Source: Streptomyces sp. NBC_00620 (GTDB lineage Bacteria > Actinomycetota > Actinomycetes > Streptomycetales > Streptomycetaceae). Taken from it: DNA of 64,000 bases. Within the stretch, counting starts at the first letter, position 1; each line of letters begins with the position of its first letter. The stretch covers positions 930,001 through 994,000 of the forward strand of contig NZ_JAPENY010000002.1 of NCBI RefSeq assembly GCF_026341825.1. The letters run 5' to 3'. The position numbers and the translations under genes are program-made. This document shows positions 23,931 through 31,601 of this stretch, piece after piece. The notes beneath the pieces are model-generated. The model did no database searches and had not been told where the DNA came from. It was given only the letters and a program-made list of their open reading frames with translations.

Positions 23931-25520
23931 TCAGTCTCCGACCTCTACCGGGGGCTGCACCGGCGGCTGTTCGGGGGCCGAGCCGCCCGCCATCGCCAGG
24001 CCCAGCGTCCGTTCGTCCGCCTCGTCCTTCGTGTACTGGGCCGTCACGCGGCCCTCGTACATCACGAGCACCCGGTCCGCGAGCAAGCGGATCTCGCTGA
24101 GCTCGGCCGAGACGAGGAGGACGGCGTGGCCCGCGTCGCGGTAGGCGACCAGTTCGTCGTGGATGTTCTGGATGGCGCCGATGTCGACGCCCCGCGTCGG
24201 CTGCTCGACGAGCAACAGCGGGGCGTCGTGGGCGAGTTCGCGGCCGATCAGCAGCTTCTGGAGGTTGCCGCCGGACAGCGCGGAGGCGGGCACCTCGGGC
24301 GAGGACGCCTTGATGCCGAAGCGCTCGACGAGACCTTGTGCGTGGGCCCGTACGGCCGAGGGTGTCAGCAGCCCGTGCCGTGAGGACAACGACGTACGGT
24401 GATGGCCCATCGCGAGGTTGTCGGCGACGGACGCAGCGGGCGCGGTGCCGACCGCGTGCCGGTCCTCGGGCACGTACGCGAGGCCCTGGGCGCGCCGTTC
24501 GGTCGCCGAGGCGTGCGTGATGTCCCGGCCTCGCAGCGCGACCCGGCCGCCGGTGACGGGCCGCAGCCCGGCCAGTGCCTCGATCAGCTCGCTCTGGCCG
24601 TTTCCGGCGACACCCGCGATGCCGACGATCTCGCCCGCACGGACGGTGAGTTGGACCTCACGTACCGCGTCCGTGGCGAGATCTTCCACATCCAGCACCA
24701 CGTCACCCGGGGTGCCCGTGGCGTGCACGCGGTCCAGGTCGACCGCGCGGCCGGTCATCGCCGCGGCGATCTCGTCGGCGGTCGTCTCCGCCGTGCGCAG
24801 CCGGGCGACTACGCGGCCGTCCCGCAGCACCGTCACGTTGTCGCTGCCTTCGAGGACCTCGCGCAGTTTGTGCGTGACAAGGATCACCGTGCGGCCCTGT
24901 GCGGTGAGCGACTTGAGGACCGTGAACAGGGCGTCGGCCTCGGCGGGGGTCAGCACCGCGGTCGGCTCGTCGAGGATGAGCGTACGGGCGCCGCGGTGCA
25001 GCAGCTTCAGGATCTCCACGCGCTGCCGCAGGCCCACCGGGAGCTCGCCGACCCGGGCGTCCGGGTCGACGGAGAGCCCGTGCTCCTCGGCCAGTTCGCG
25101 CACCCGGCGCCGCGCCGCCGCGCGGTCGAGAAGACCGAAGCGGCGCGGCTCGGCCGCGAAAACGACGTTCTCGGCGACCGTCAGCGAGTCGAACAGCTTG
25201 AAGCTCTGGTGCACCATGCCGAGCCCGGCGGCCATCGCGTCGCCGGGGTCGCCGAAGGACACCTCGCGCCCGTCGATCCGCACCGAACCGGCGTCAGGGC
25301 GTTCCATCCCGTAAAGGACGGACATCAGCGTGGACTTGCCCGCGCCGTTCTCGCCCATCAGGGCGTGGATCTCGCCGCGCCGTACGGTCAGATCGACGGC
25401 GTCGTTCGCGAGCGTGCCGGGGAACCGCTTGGTGATTCCCCGGAGCTCGACGGCGAGTTGACCGTCGGACGACTGGTGATTTTCAGGCGACCGGTGATCG
25501 TCAGCTTGCTGCGGGATCAT
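23931..25520 (-). CDS. ABC transporter ATP-binding protein, nucleoside type (two ABC domains)
   Basis: A 529-residue tandem-ABC ATPase of the YufO/RbsA-like group. Domain 1: Walker A GENGAGKST (about residues 56-64), Walker B RTLILDEPTAVLTPAE with a signature region that is weak (ELPVGLRQRVEIL). Domain 2: a degenerate Walker A GVAGNGQSEL as usual in this group, signature ALSGGNLQKLLIGREL, and LLLVEQPTRGVD. It energises the two permeases downstream. It overlaps the 3' end of the substrate-binding gene by 20 nt. Confidence 0.93.
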   Translation of the reverse strand: MIPQQADDHRSPENHQSSDGQLAVELRGITKRFPGTLANDAVDLTVRRGEIHALMGENGAGKSTLMSVLYGMERPDAGSVRIDGREVSFGDPGDAMAAGLGMVHQSFKLFDSLTVAENVVFAAEPRRFGLLDRAAARRRVRELAEEHGLSVDPDARVGELPVGLRQRVEILKLLHRGARTLILDEPTAVLTPAEADALFTVLKSLTAQGRTVILVTHKLREVLEGSDNVTVLRDGRVVARLRTAETTADEIAAAMTGRAVDLDRVHATGTPGDVVLDVEDLATDAVREVQLTVRAGEIVGIAGVAGNGQSELIEALAGLRPVTGGRVALRGRDITHASATERRAQGLAYVPEDRHAVGTAPAASVADNLAMGHHRTSLSSRHGLLTPSAVRAHAQGLVERFGIKASSPEVPASALSGGNLQKLLIGRELAHDAPLLLVEQPTRGVDIGAIQNIHDELVAYRDAGHAVLLVSAELSEIRLLADRVLVMYEGRVTAQYTKDEADERTLGLAMAGGSAPEQPPVQPPVEVGD

Positions 25521-26550
25521 CGACCTTCAGCTCTCCGGACACGATCTGGTCGCGCAGCGCCTCGACCTTCGTCAGGACGTCCTTGTGGTCGGCGATGACG
25601 CACTTGGAGGTGTCGACGCCGTCCTCGAGGCCGGTGAGGCTGATGCCGCCCTCCTTGAGGCCGTACGAGATCGTCTTGCCCGTGTTGCCGTCGAGGACCT
25701 GCTTGATGCCCTCTTCCACCGCGACGTCGGTCTTCTTGATCACGTTGTCCACGACCGTGCCCGGCGCCGAGGTGCACTGGTTGACGTCGACTCCGTAGGC
25801 GTACGCGCCCTTGGCCTTCGCCGCCTCGAAGACGCCGTAGTTGCCGGCCGCGGCCGCCGCCATGATCTGGTCGGTGCCGCCCGAGAGGAGCGCGTTCGCC
25901 TGCTCCTTGGCGCGGGCCGAGTCGTCGAACGGGGACTGGCCGCCGACGAAACGCGTGGAGGCGGTCGTCTTGGGGGCGACCTTCTTGGCGCCGGCCGCGA
26001 ACGGGTCGCTGTAGCGGCGGAACTGGGGCGTGTCGAGGACGTCCACCGCGCCGACCTTGCCGCTCTCACTGAGCAGACCGGCCTCGGCGCCCGCGAGGTA
26101 CACGCCCTCGTGCTCACGGAATGTCGCGCAACTCACGTTCTTGAACGTCTTCGTCGCGCACGCGTCGATCACCAGGAACTGCTGCTTGGGGTGGGCCTCG
26201 GCCTGCTGCGCCACCAGGTCGGCGAACTCGAAGCCGACCAGCACGATGACGTCGGGGGCTGCGTCCACGGCGGCCTGCACGTTCTGCTGCTCGGACGCGG
26301 TGTCCGAGGACTGGTACACCTTCTTCGTCCCGTCGTGCGCCTTGGCAGCCGCTTCCACTCCGGTGACCGCGAGCTTCAGGAACTCGTTCTGCCCGACGGG
26401 GTCGGGGGTGACGAGCGTGAAGGACTTGCCACTGCTCGCGGAGCTGTCGGACGCGCTGTCCTTGGCGGCCGCGTTGCAGGCGGTGGCGAGCAGCGCGGTG
26501 CCTGCCGCGAGGGCGGCGAACTGGAGGGAACGGCGGTTTCTGCGGTACAT
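25501..26550 (-). CDS. BMP-family nucleoside-binding lipoprotein
   Basis: A 349-residue lipoprotein. The signal peptide MYRRNRRSLQFAALAAGTAL ends in the lipobox LATAC (Cys25). The mature protein is a BmpA/PnrA-type type I periplasmic-binding fold, with VIVLVGFEFADLVAQQAEAH, GVYLAGAEAGLLSESGKVGAVD and YAYGVDVNQ motifs. BMP proteins bind purine or pyrimidine nucleosides. It is the first gene of the operon running to 19946. ATG at 26550 gives a proper lipoprotein signal; an ATG 33 nt upstream is less likely. Confidence 0.92.
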   Translation of the reverse strand: MYRRNRRSLQFAALAAGTALLATACNAAAKDSASDSSASSGKSFTLVTPDPVGQNEFLKLAVTGVEAAAKAHDGTKKVYQSSDTASEQQNVQAAVDAAPDVIVLVGFEFADLVAQQAEAHPKQQFLVIDACATKTFKNVSCATFREHEGVYLAGAEAGLLSESGKVGAVDVLDTPQFRRYSDPFAAGAKKVAPKTTASTRFVGGQSPFDDSARAKEQANALLSGGTDQIMAAAAAGNYGVFEAAKAKGAYAYGVDVNQCTSAPGTVVDNVIKKTDVAVEEGIKQVLDGNTGKTISYGLKEGGISLTGLEDGVDTSKCVIADHKDVLTKVEALRDQIVSGELKVDDPAAS

Positions 26551-26868
26551 CGGGATGACCTTCCGGAGGCTGCGGCAGGGCACGCTGTGCGGGTGCGCGA
26601 AGGGGCCGAGCGGTGAGGGTGGAGCGGTGACGGTTACGGCGGGAGCTGAACTGCGAGTCAGCTACGACAGCCGTCGGCGGCGCACCGGCCGAAGTCGAGG
26701 AAGCGACGCTTCGTGAGCAGCACAGGTCCCTCCTTCGCGTCGGTCTTGGGCCTGCGGGTGCTGGACTGTAACACCGGTTTTAGGACACTTGCCCGACTGT
26801 CTCGAACTGTGGTTCTTCGAGGTCATGTACGGTGTCGCGCACCTTCGGAACATCAGGAGTGCCCCGTT
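26551..26868. other. divergent intergenic region between the nucleoside transporter operon and mtnA
   Basis: A 318-bp gap without a gene. It holds the two divergent promoters; none matches consensus convincingly. The right half (about 26760-26840) is less GC-rich and contains an inverted repeat CTCGAA (26801-26806) / TTCGAG (26816-26821) with a 9-nt spacer, a candidate operator affecting both directions. AGGAGT (26855-26860) is the mtnA SD. Confidence 0.4.
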
Positions 26869-27900
26869 ATGCCCCAGGAACTGCGCGCCGTCGACTGGAC
26901 CGGAAGCAGTCTCGCGCTCATCGACCAGACCGTGCTTCCGCACCGCACCGAGACCCGCGAAATACGTGCCGTGGACGACCTGGTGGACGCGATACAGCGG
27001 CTCGTCGTCCGGGGCGCGCCGGCGATCGGAGCGGCCGGGGCGTACGGCGTGGCGCTCGCCCTGCTGCAGGGCGAGCGCGAGGGATGGGACCGCGCGCAGG
27101 TGCTCGCGGCGGTCGCCCGGATCCGCGAGGCCCGCCCGACCGCCGTCAATCTCATGGTCTGCGTCGACCGCGTGCTGACCCGGTTCGACGAGGGACTGGA
27201 AGCGGTCCTCGCGGAGGCGGCCGCCGTCCAGCGCGAGGACGTCGAGGCGAACCGCGCGATGGGGGCGTTCGGGGCGGACTGGCTCCTGAAGCGCACCGAC
27301 TTGGGCCGGCCGCTCCGCATCCTGACCCACTGCAACACCGGCGCGCTCGCCACCGCCGGCTGGGGCACCGCCCTCGGCGTCATCCGCGAACTGCACGCGC
27401 GCGGCCTGCTCGAGGTCGTGTACGCCGACGAAACGCGTCCCCTGCTCCAGGGATCCCGCCTGACCGCCTGGGAGTTGGTCCAGGAAGGCATCCCGCACTA
27501 CGTCCAGGCCGACGGCGCCGCCGCGGGCACCATCCTGCGCGGCGAGGTCGACGCGGCGATCGTCGGAGCGGACCGCATCGCTGCGAACGGGGACACGGCG
27601 AACAAGGTCGGAACGGTGGGCGTTGCACTGGCCTGTGCGGATGCGGGGGTGCCGTTCTTGGTGGCCGCGCCCACCACGACGGTGGACCTCTCCACTGCCT
27701 CGGGTGCCGACATTCACATCGAACTCCGGGGGGAGGACGAGGTGTTGGAGTGGGCGGGGGTGCGGACGGCTCCCGCCGGGTCGCGGGGTCACAATCCTGC
27801 GTTTGATGTGACGCCGGGGCGGTTGGTCACTGGGCTGGTGACCGAGCGTGGGGTTCTGGAGGTGTCAGCGGGGGAGCTGCCGGGGGCACGGTTGCGTTAA
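26869..27900 (+). CDS. mtnA: S-methyl-5-thioribose-1-phosphate isomerase
   Basis: A 343-residue member of the eIF-2B-alpha/MtnA family. The catalytic Cys is in ILTHCNTGALATAGWGTAL and the catalytic Asp in VGADRIAANGDTANKVGT. The N-terminus carries LVVRGAPAIGAAGAYGVAL. It isomerises methylthioribose-1-phosphate to methylthioribulose-1-phosphate in methionine salvage. The ATG at 26869 has AGGAGT 8 nt upstream. Flanked by a divergent nucleoside transporter operon and convergent mtnBCD. The family includes related ribose-1,5-bisphosphate isomerases, but linkage to mtnB-D and mtnK settles the call. Confidence 0.95.
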   Translation: MPQELRAVDWTGSSLALIDQTVLPHRTETREIRAVDDLVDAIQRLVVRGAPAIGAAGAYGVALALLQGEREGWDRAQVLAAVARIREARPTAVNLMVCVDRVLTRFDEGLEAVLAEAAAVQREDVEANRAMGAFGADWLLKRTDLGRPLRILTHCNTGALATAGWGTALGVIRELHARGLLEVVYADETRPLLQGSRLTAWELVQEGIPHYVQADGAAAGTILRGEVDAAIVGADRIAANGDTANKVGTVGVALACADAGVPFLVAAPTTTVDLSTASGADIHIELRGEDEVLEWAGVRTAPAGSRGHNPAFDVTPGRLVTGLVTERGVLEVSAGELPGARLR

Positions 27901-27936
27901 CGCACCGTCGGGGGCGGTGTGTTGAGTGCGGATTGG

Positions 27937-27973
27937 TGGGGGCTGGTCGCGCAGTTCCCCGCGCCCCTAAACG
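27937..27973. repeat. short dispersed Streptomyces intergenic repeat
   Basis: GGGGGCTGGTCGCGCAGTTC followed by CCCGCGCCCCTAAACGG. This string is familiar from very many Streptomyces intergenic regions. It has a partial dyad (GGGGGC...GCGCCCC). Only one copy is seen in this window. Confidence 0.5.
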
Positions 27974-27990
27974 GCGCTGTTGTGAGGTCG

Positions 27991-28031
27991 GTGAAGAGGG
28001 GACGGAGTCGGTGACTCCGTCCCCTCTTCAC
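27991..28031. terminator. bidirectional terminator between mtnA and mtnB
   Basis: A perfect 18-bp stem (27991-28008 with 28014-28031) and 5-nt loop between converging genes; one of the strongest hairpins in the window. Confidence 0.92.
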
Positions 28032-28041
28032 CCAGCAGGAA

Positions 28042-28650
28042 TCAGCGGTGTGTCAGTTCCAACTCCAGTAGCCACTCGACCACTTCGGTGTGGTGGCGGG
28101 CCTGGCGCGGATCCGCACCCCATACGTACAAGCCGTGGCCGGCTACGACCACCGCCGGCATCTGCGGGTTGCGGGCCGCCTCCAGGCGGTCGCCGAGGAC
28201 CTTCATGTCCTGGCTGTTGGTGATGACAGGGAGGGTGACCTCGACGTCGTGGGCGGGCTGGCCGACGCCCTTGAGCATCTCCACGTCCTTGAAGACGATG
28301 CCGCCGGGCTCGCGGCGGCCCATGGCCACGGACGCGACGGTGTGCACGTGGACGACGGCACCGGCACCGGTCAGCGCGGCCACGTGCGCGTGCAGCTCGG
28401 CCTCGGCGGACGGCTTGCCGCCCGACACCGCCGCGCCGGCGCCGTCCACCAACACCACGTCGGCGGGCGTCAGTTCACCCTTGTCGTGCCCGCTCGCCGT
28501 GACCGCGAGGCGGAGCGGATCGCGGGACAGGACCACCGACAGGTTTCCCGAGGTGCCGCGCATCCAGCCGAAGGAGGCGAAGCGGGCCGACTCGGCGGCC
28601 AGGACCGCGCCCGCCTCCTCCAGGTCCAGTGCTGAGGTCACGACGGTCAT
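28042..28650 (-). CDS. mtnB: methylthioribulose-1-phosphate dehydratase (class II aldolase family)
   Basis: A 202-residue class II aldolase/adducin-fold enzyme. Phosphate loop RGTSGNLSVVLSR (about 31-43), second loop TASGHDKGEL, zinc ligands VVHVHTVASV (HxH) and the late His in ARHHTEVVEW, with catalytic Glu in the EMLKG region. It dehydrates methylthioribulose-1-phosphate to the diketo phosphate used by MtnC. The ATG at 28650 overlaps the mtnC stop (ATGA), so the three genes mtnD-mtnC-mtnB are translationally coupled in that order. Length is normal for MtnB. A fuculose-phosphate aldolase-like activity is excluded by context rather than by a unique residue. Confidence 0.92.
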   Translation of the reverse strand: MTVVTSALDLEEAGAVLAAESARFASFGWMRGTSGNLSVVLSRDPLRLAVTASGHDKGELTPADVVLVDGAGAAVSGGKPSAEAELHAHVAALTGAGAVVHVHTVASVAMGRREPGGIVFKDVEMLKGVGQPAHDVEVTLPVITNSQDMKVLGDRLEAARNPQMPAVVVAGHGLYVWGADPRQARHHTEVVEWLLELELTHR

Positions 28651-29366
28651 GCGGTGCTCCTTGCGATGGTGATCTCGTCGAACGTCCCCGCCTGCGGGTG
28701 ATCGCCGACGCCCTGCTCGAAATACGGCTCCCCGGGGCGGCGTACGCCCACGGCCTGCCAGCCCGCCGCACGCGCGGCGTCCAACTCGCCAGGCCGGTCG
28801 GAGAGGAAGAGAATGCGGCCCGGGGCTTCGCCCAGCGCGGCCGCGATCGTCGCGTACGACTCGGGCTCCTGCTTCGGCCCGGCGTTCTCCGTGTCGTACA
28901 ACCCCTCGACGAGCGGCAGCAGATCGCCCTCGGGGCTCGACCGGAACCACGCGCGCTGCGCGGCCACCGAGCCGGACGAGTACACGTGCAGGCGTACGCC
29001 CGCCGCGTGCCAGCTGCGCAGCGCCGGGACCACGTCGTCGTAGAAGTGCGAGACGAGGTCGCCGCGCGCGAAGCCCTCGGACCAGATGAGGCCCTGGAGG
29101 GTCTTGAGGGGGGTCGCCTTGCGGTCCTCGTCGAGCCACTCGTTGAGCGCCTTCTCGACGCGTACGGCATCGGCGTCCGGCTCGCCGATCAGCTCGCGCA
29201 CCTGCGCGACCGCCCGCACCACATCCGGATCACCGCTCCGCTCCGAGAGCACCGCTCCGAAACGAGAGCGCGAGTACGGGTAGAGCACGTCCACGACGAA
29301 CCCCGTGGCGCTCGTGGTGCCCTCGATGTCGAGCACCACGGAGTCGATGTCGAAGTGCTCGGTCAC
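28647..29366 (-). CDS. mtnC: acireductone synthase (enolase-phosphatase E1)
   Basis: A 239-residue HAD-superfamily enzyme with enolase-phosphatase features. Motif I VVLDIEGTTSATGFV (the DxEGT form is specific to E1 enzymes), motif II HVYSSGSVAAQ, motif III Lys in TENAGPKQEPESY, and motif IV FLSDRPGELDAARAAGW. It converts the diketo phosphate to acireductone in two steps. GTG start; it overlaps the mtnD stop by 4 nt (GTGA). Confidence 0.95.
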   Translation of the reverse strand: MTEHFDIDSVVLDIEGTTSATGFVVDVLYPYSRSRFGAVLSERSGDPDVVRAVAQVRELIGEPDADAVRVEKALNEWLDEDRKATPLKTLQGLIWSEGFARGDLVSHFYDDVVPALRSWHAAGVRLHVYSSGSVAAQRAWFRSSPEGDLLPLVEGLYDTENAGPKQEPESYATIAAALGEAPGRILFLSDRPGELDAARAAGWQAVGVRRPGEPYFEQGVGDHPQAGTFDEITIARSTA

Positions 29367-29962
29367 GCGGAAGCCTTGTCCTTCGCGTACCCGGCGTCGA
29401 TCGTGTCGTAGTCCGGGAAGCGGGAGGCGATGGTGGAGCCGGTGAAGCTGCCGATCCAGCCGTCCTCCTCGTGGAAGAAGCGGATCGCGGTGAAGGCAGG
29501 CTTCGTGCCCATGTCGAACCAGTGCGTCGTGCCGCGCGGCACCCCGAGCAGGTCGCCCTTCTCGCAGTACACGGCGTGCACCTCGCCGTTCACGTGCAGA
29601 TAGAAGATCCCGGATCCCGAGACGAAGAAGCGGACCTCGTCATCGTCGTCGTGCGTGTGCTCCTGGAGGAACTTCGCGCGCGCCGCCTTCGCCTTCACCG
29701 GGTACTCGGGGTCCTCGCTCGGGTGCAGGCCGAGCACGTCGACCGTGGTGAAGCCCTCCTCGGCGTTGAGCTTGTCGATCTCCGGGCCGTACGCGGCGAA
29801 CACGGTGTCGCTGTCGGCGTCCGCGGGCACGTCCTCGCGGATCGGCCACTGCTCGTAGCGCACGCCGATCGGGGCGAGCGCGGCGGCGATCTCGGCGGGG
29901 TCCGACGTACGGCGCACGACGGTCTCCGAGCCGGTCTCGGGCCAGGTCGTCAGCAGGGTCAT
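29363..29962 (-). CDS. mtnD: acireductone dioxygenase
   Basis: A 199-residue cupin. The metal site is EHTHDDDDEVRFFVSGSG (His-x-His and Glu, about residues 96-113) and the fourth ligand His in VPRGTTHWFDMG. The Ni form makes an off-pathway product and the Fe form makes the methionine precursor 4-methylthio-2-oxobutanoate; the metal cannot be read from sequence. First gene of the mtnDCB operon, divergent from the Rbs-type ABC operon across 541 bp. Confidence 0.95.
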   Translation of the reverse strand: MTLLTTWPETGSETVVRRTSDPAEIAAALAPIGVRYEQWPIREDVPADADSDTVFAAYGPEIDKLNAEEGFTTVDVLGLHPSEDPEYPVKAKAARAKFLQEHTHDDDDEVRFFVSGSGIFYLHVNGEVHAVYCEKGDLLGVPRGTTHWFDMGTKPAFTAIRFFHEEDGWIGSFTGSTIASRFPDYDTIDAGYAKDKASA

Positions 29963-30503
29963 GGGAGCAACTCCAGGGGGCTGGAAGGGATGTCCGGATA
30001 CTGGGACGAGTACCGGGTGGGGGGAGGGACGCGGGCGGCGGGCCGCGGGACGTGCGGAAGGCTCGGGCTGGAGTCGTCAGCCGCGACACGCCGCGCCGGT
30101 ACAGCGTCGCTTCGCTGTCGCGCGTGGTGTCGTCATCGGAAAGCCTCACTGTCCCGGGTCGGGTGCCGGTTCCGAGATGGTAACTCCAGGCGGGCGGTCG
30201 GCCGGGTGTGACGAAGTTGTTGTCTCAACCACTGAGAATTCAGGTCAGGGGTTTTGACGCATGGCTGAAAACGTTCTCATGATCTCCTTATGAAGACGCT
30301 GCTGCTCGTGCGGCGGCTGTACGTGGACTTGCTCCGGTCGACCACAGCCCGCTGTCGCTGACCTCACCCGGAGCTCCAAGTCGCCCGAGCCCTCAGGGCT
30401 CCCGCCATGTCCGCGGTAGTGGCGCGTTCTCTTCCGATGCTCCGGGTCACGCACGCCCTCCCCCTTCACCCACCCCTTCGCACTGCCCTGCCCAGGAGCA
30501 CTC
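29963..30503. other. 541-bp divergent control region (mtnD / sugar ABC transporter)
   Basis: No gene is credible here. The part near 30220-30290 is the least GC-rich and contains the candidate promoter/operator described separately. A 6-bp hairpin GAGCCC-TCA-GGGCTC (30387-30401) lies in the leader of the transporter operon. I looked for SAM- or SAH-riboswitch conserved cores on both strands and saw none. Confidence 0.5.
30254..30279 (+). promoter_or_regulatory. candidate promoter element with LacI/PurR-like operator
   Basis: TTGACG (30254-30259) is a possible -35. TGAAAACGTTCTCA (30266-30279) is a 14-bp near-perfect palindrome centred on ACGT, typical of LacI-family operators with a central CpG. 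It sits within the presumed -35/-10 spacer, a position suited to repression. No LacI gene is adjacent; the only one in the window is at 61104-62123. Confidence 0.45.
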
Positions 30504-31601
30504 ATGTCCCGTACCCGTGTCCCCCTTGCCGCGCTGTCGCTGGCCTCCGCCTCCGCCCTCCTGCTCGCGGGCTGCTCCCAGTCCACGAACGCCTCGCAGA
30601 GCACCGGCGACAAGGCCGCCTCGGCCTCCGCGGCGACCGCCGCGAAGCCCGCGCCCTTCACCAAGGGCAAGGTCAAGGTGGCCCTGGTCCGGCAGAGCGG
30701 CGCCGGCGACTACTTCGAGCAGTGGGGCAACGGCGCCAAGGCGCAGGCCGAGGCCCTCGGCATCGATCTGACCGTGTACGACGCCCAGGCCGACAACGCC
30801 AAGCAGGCCACCGACCTGTCCTCGGCCATCAACTCCGGGGCACAGGCCATCATCGTCGACCACGGCTTCCCGGCCACGATCCAGCCGGAGATCGACAAGG
30901 CCGTGAAGAAGGGCATCAAGGTCGTCGTCTACGACGTCGAGCAGACCAACAAGGCCGTGGTCAGCACCAAGCAGGACGACGCCAGCATGGCCCAGGCCGT
31001 CCTCGACGTGATGACCGAGGAGCTCGGCAAGGACGCCAAGGTCGGCTATGTCAACGTCGCCGGGTACGCCGCCCTCGACAAGCGCGACAGCGTCTGGAAG
31101 AAGACCGCCGACGCCAACGGCTGGAAGCAGGAGTTCAAGGTCGGCAAGGTGACCGACTCCACGGCCACCGACAACGTTCCCCTCGTCTCCGCCGCACTCA
31201 CCCAGCACTCCGACGTGACCGGCGTCTTCGCCCCCTACGACGAACTGGCCAAGGGCACCGTCCTCGCCGTCCAGAACAAGAAGCTCCAGGACAAGGTGAA
31301 GGTGTTCGGCGCGGACGTCTCCAACGCCGACATCCAGAACATGACCGCCACGGACAGCCCGTGGGTCGCCACCGCGGGCACCGACCCGTCCGCGGTCGGC
31401 GCCGCCGTGGTCCGCACCGCCGCCCTGGAACTGGCCGGTCAGCTGGACAAGACCTCGGTCGAGTTCCCGGCCGTCGCCATCACCCAGGACTTCCTGCGCG
31501 AGAAGAAGATCGAGAACATGGACCAGCTGCGTGCGGCGCTGCCCGAGCTGAACCTGTCCAAGGTGAGCACCGCGGACTGGATCCCCAATGTCGCCCACTG
31601 A
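30504..31601 (+). CDS. sugar ABC transporter substrate-binding lipoprotein (putative methylthioribose-binding)
   Basis: A 365-residue lipoprotein with signal MSRTRVPLAALSLASASALLLAGC (lipobox LLAGC, Cys24), a Ser/Ala-rich linker and a type I RbsB-like binding fold: VKVALVRQSGAGDYFEQWGNGAKAQAEALG, 'SSAINSGAQAIIVDHGFPAT' and GVFAPYDELAKGTVLAV. RbsB-type proteins bind pentoses and related sugars. It heads a four-gene operon ending in methylthioribose kinase, so methylthioribose is the most economical ligand; that is inference. Its 3' end overlaps the ATPase start by 14 nt. Confidence 0.92.
   Translation: MSRTRVPLAALSLASASALLLAGCSQSTNASQSTGDKAASASAATAAKPAPFTKGKVKVALVRQSGAGDYFEQWGNGAKAQAEALGIDLTVYDAQADNAKQATDLSSAINSGAQAIIVDHGFPATIQPEIDKAVKKGIKVVVYDVEQTNKAVVSTKQDDASMAQAVLDVMTEELGKDAKVGYVNVAGYAALDKRDSVWKKTADANGWKQEFKVGKVTDSTATDNVPLVSAALTQHSDVTGVFAPYDELAKGTVLAVQNKKLQDKVKVFGADVSNADIQNMTATDSPWVATAGTDPSAVGAAVVRTAALELAGQLDKTSVEFPAVAITQDFLREKKIENMDQLRAALPELNLSKVSTADWIPNVAH

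Noticed and set aside
29640..30149. 169-residue minus-strand frame overlapping mtnD
   Set aside because: It overlaps mtnD out of frame and has Arg/Pro-rich shadow composition; no SD.
29963..30503. Possible SAM or SAH riboswitch controlling mtn genes
   Set aside because: No conserved cores of SAM-I, SAM-IV or SAH riboswitches (for example a GGCAACC-like or kink-turn arrangement) could be identified on either strand; a covariance search would be needed to exclude it fully.
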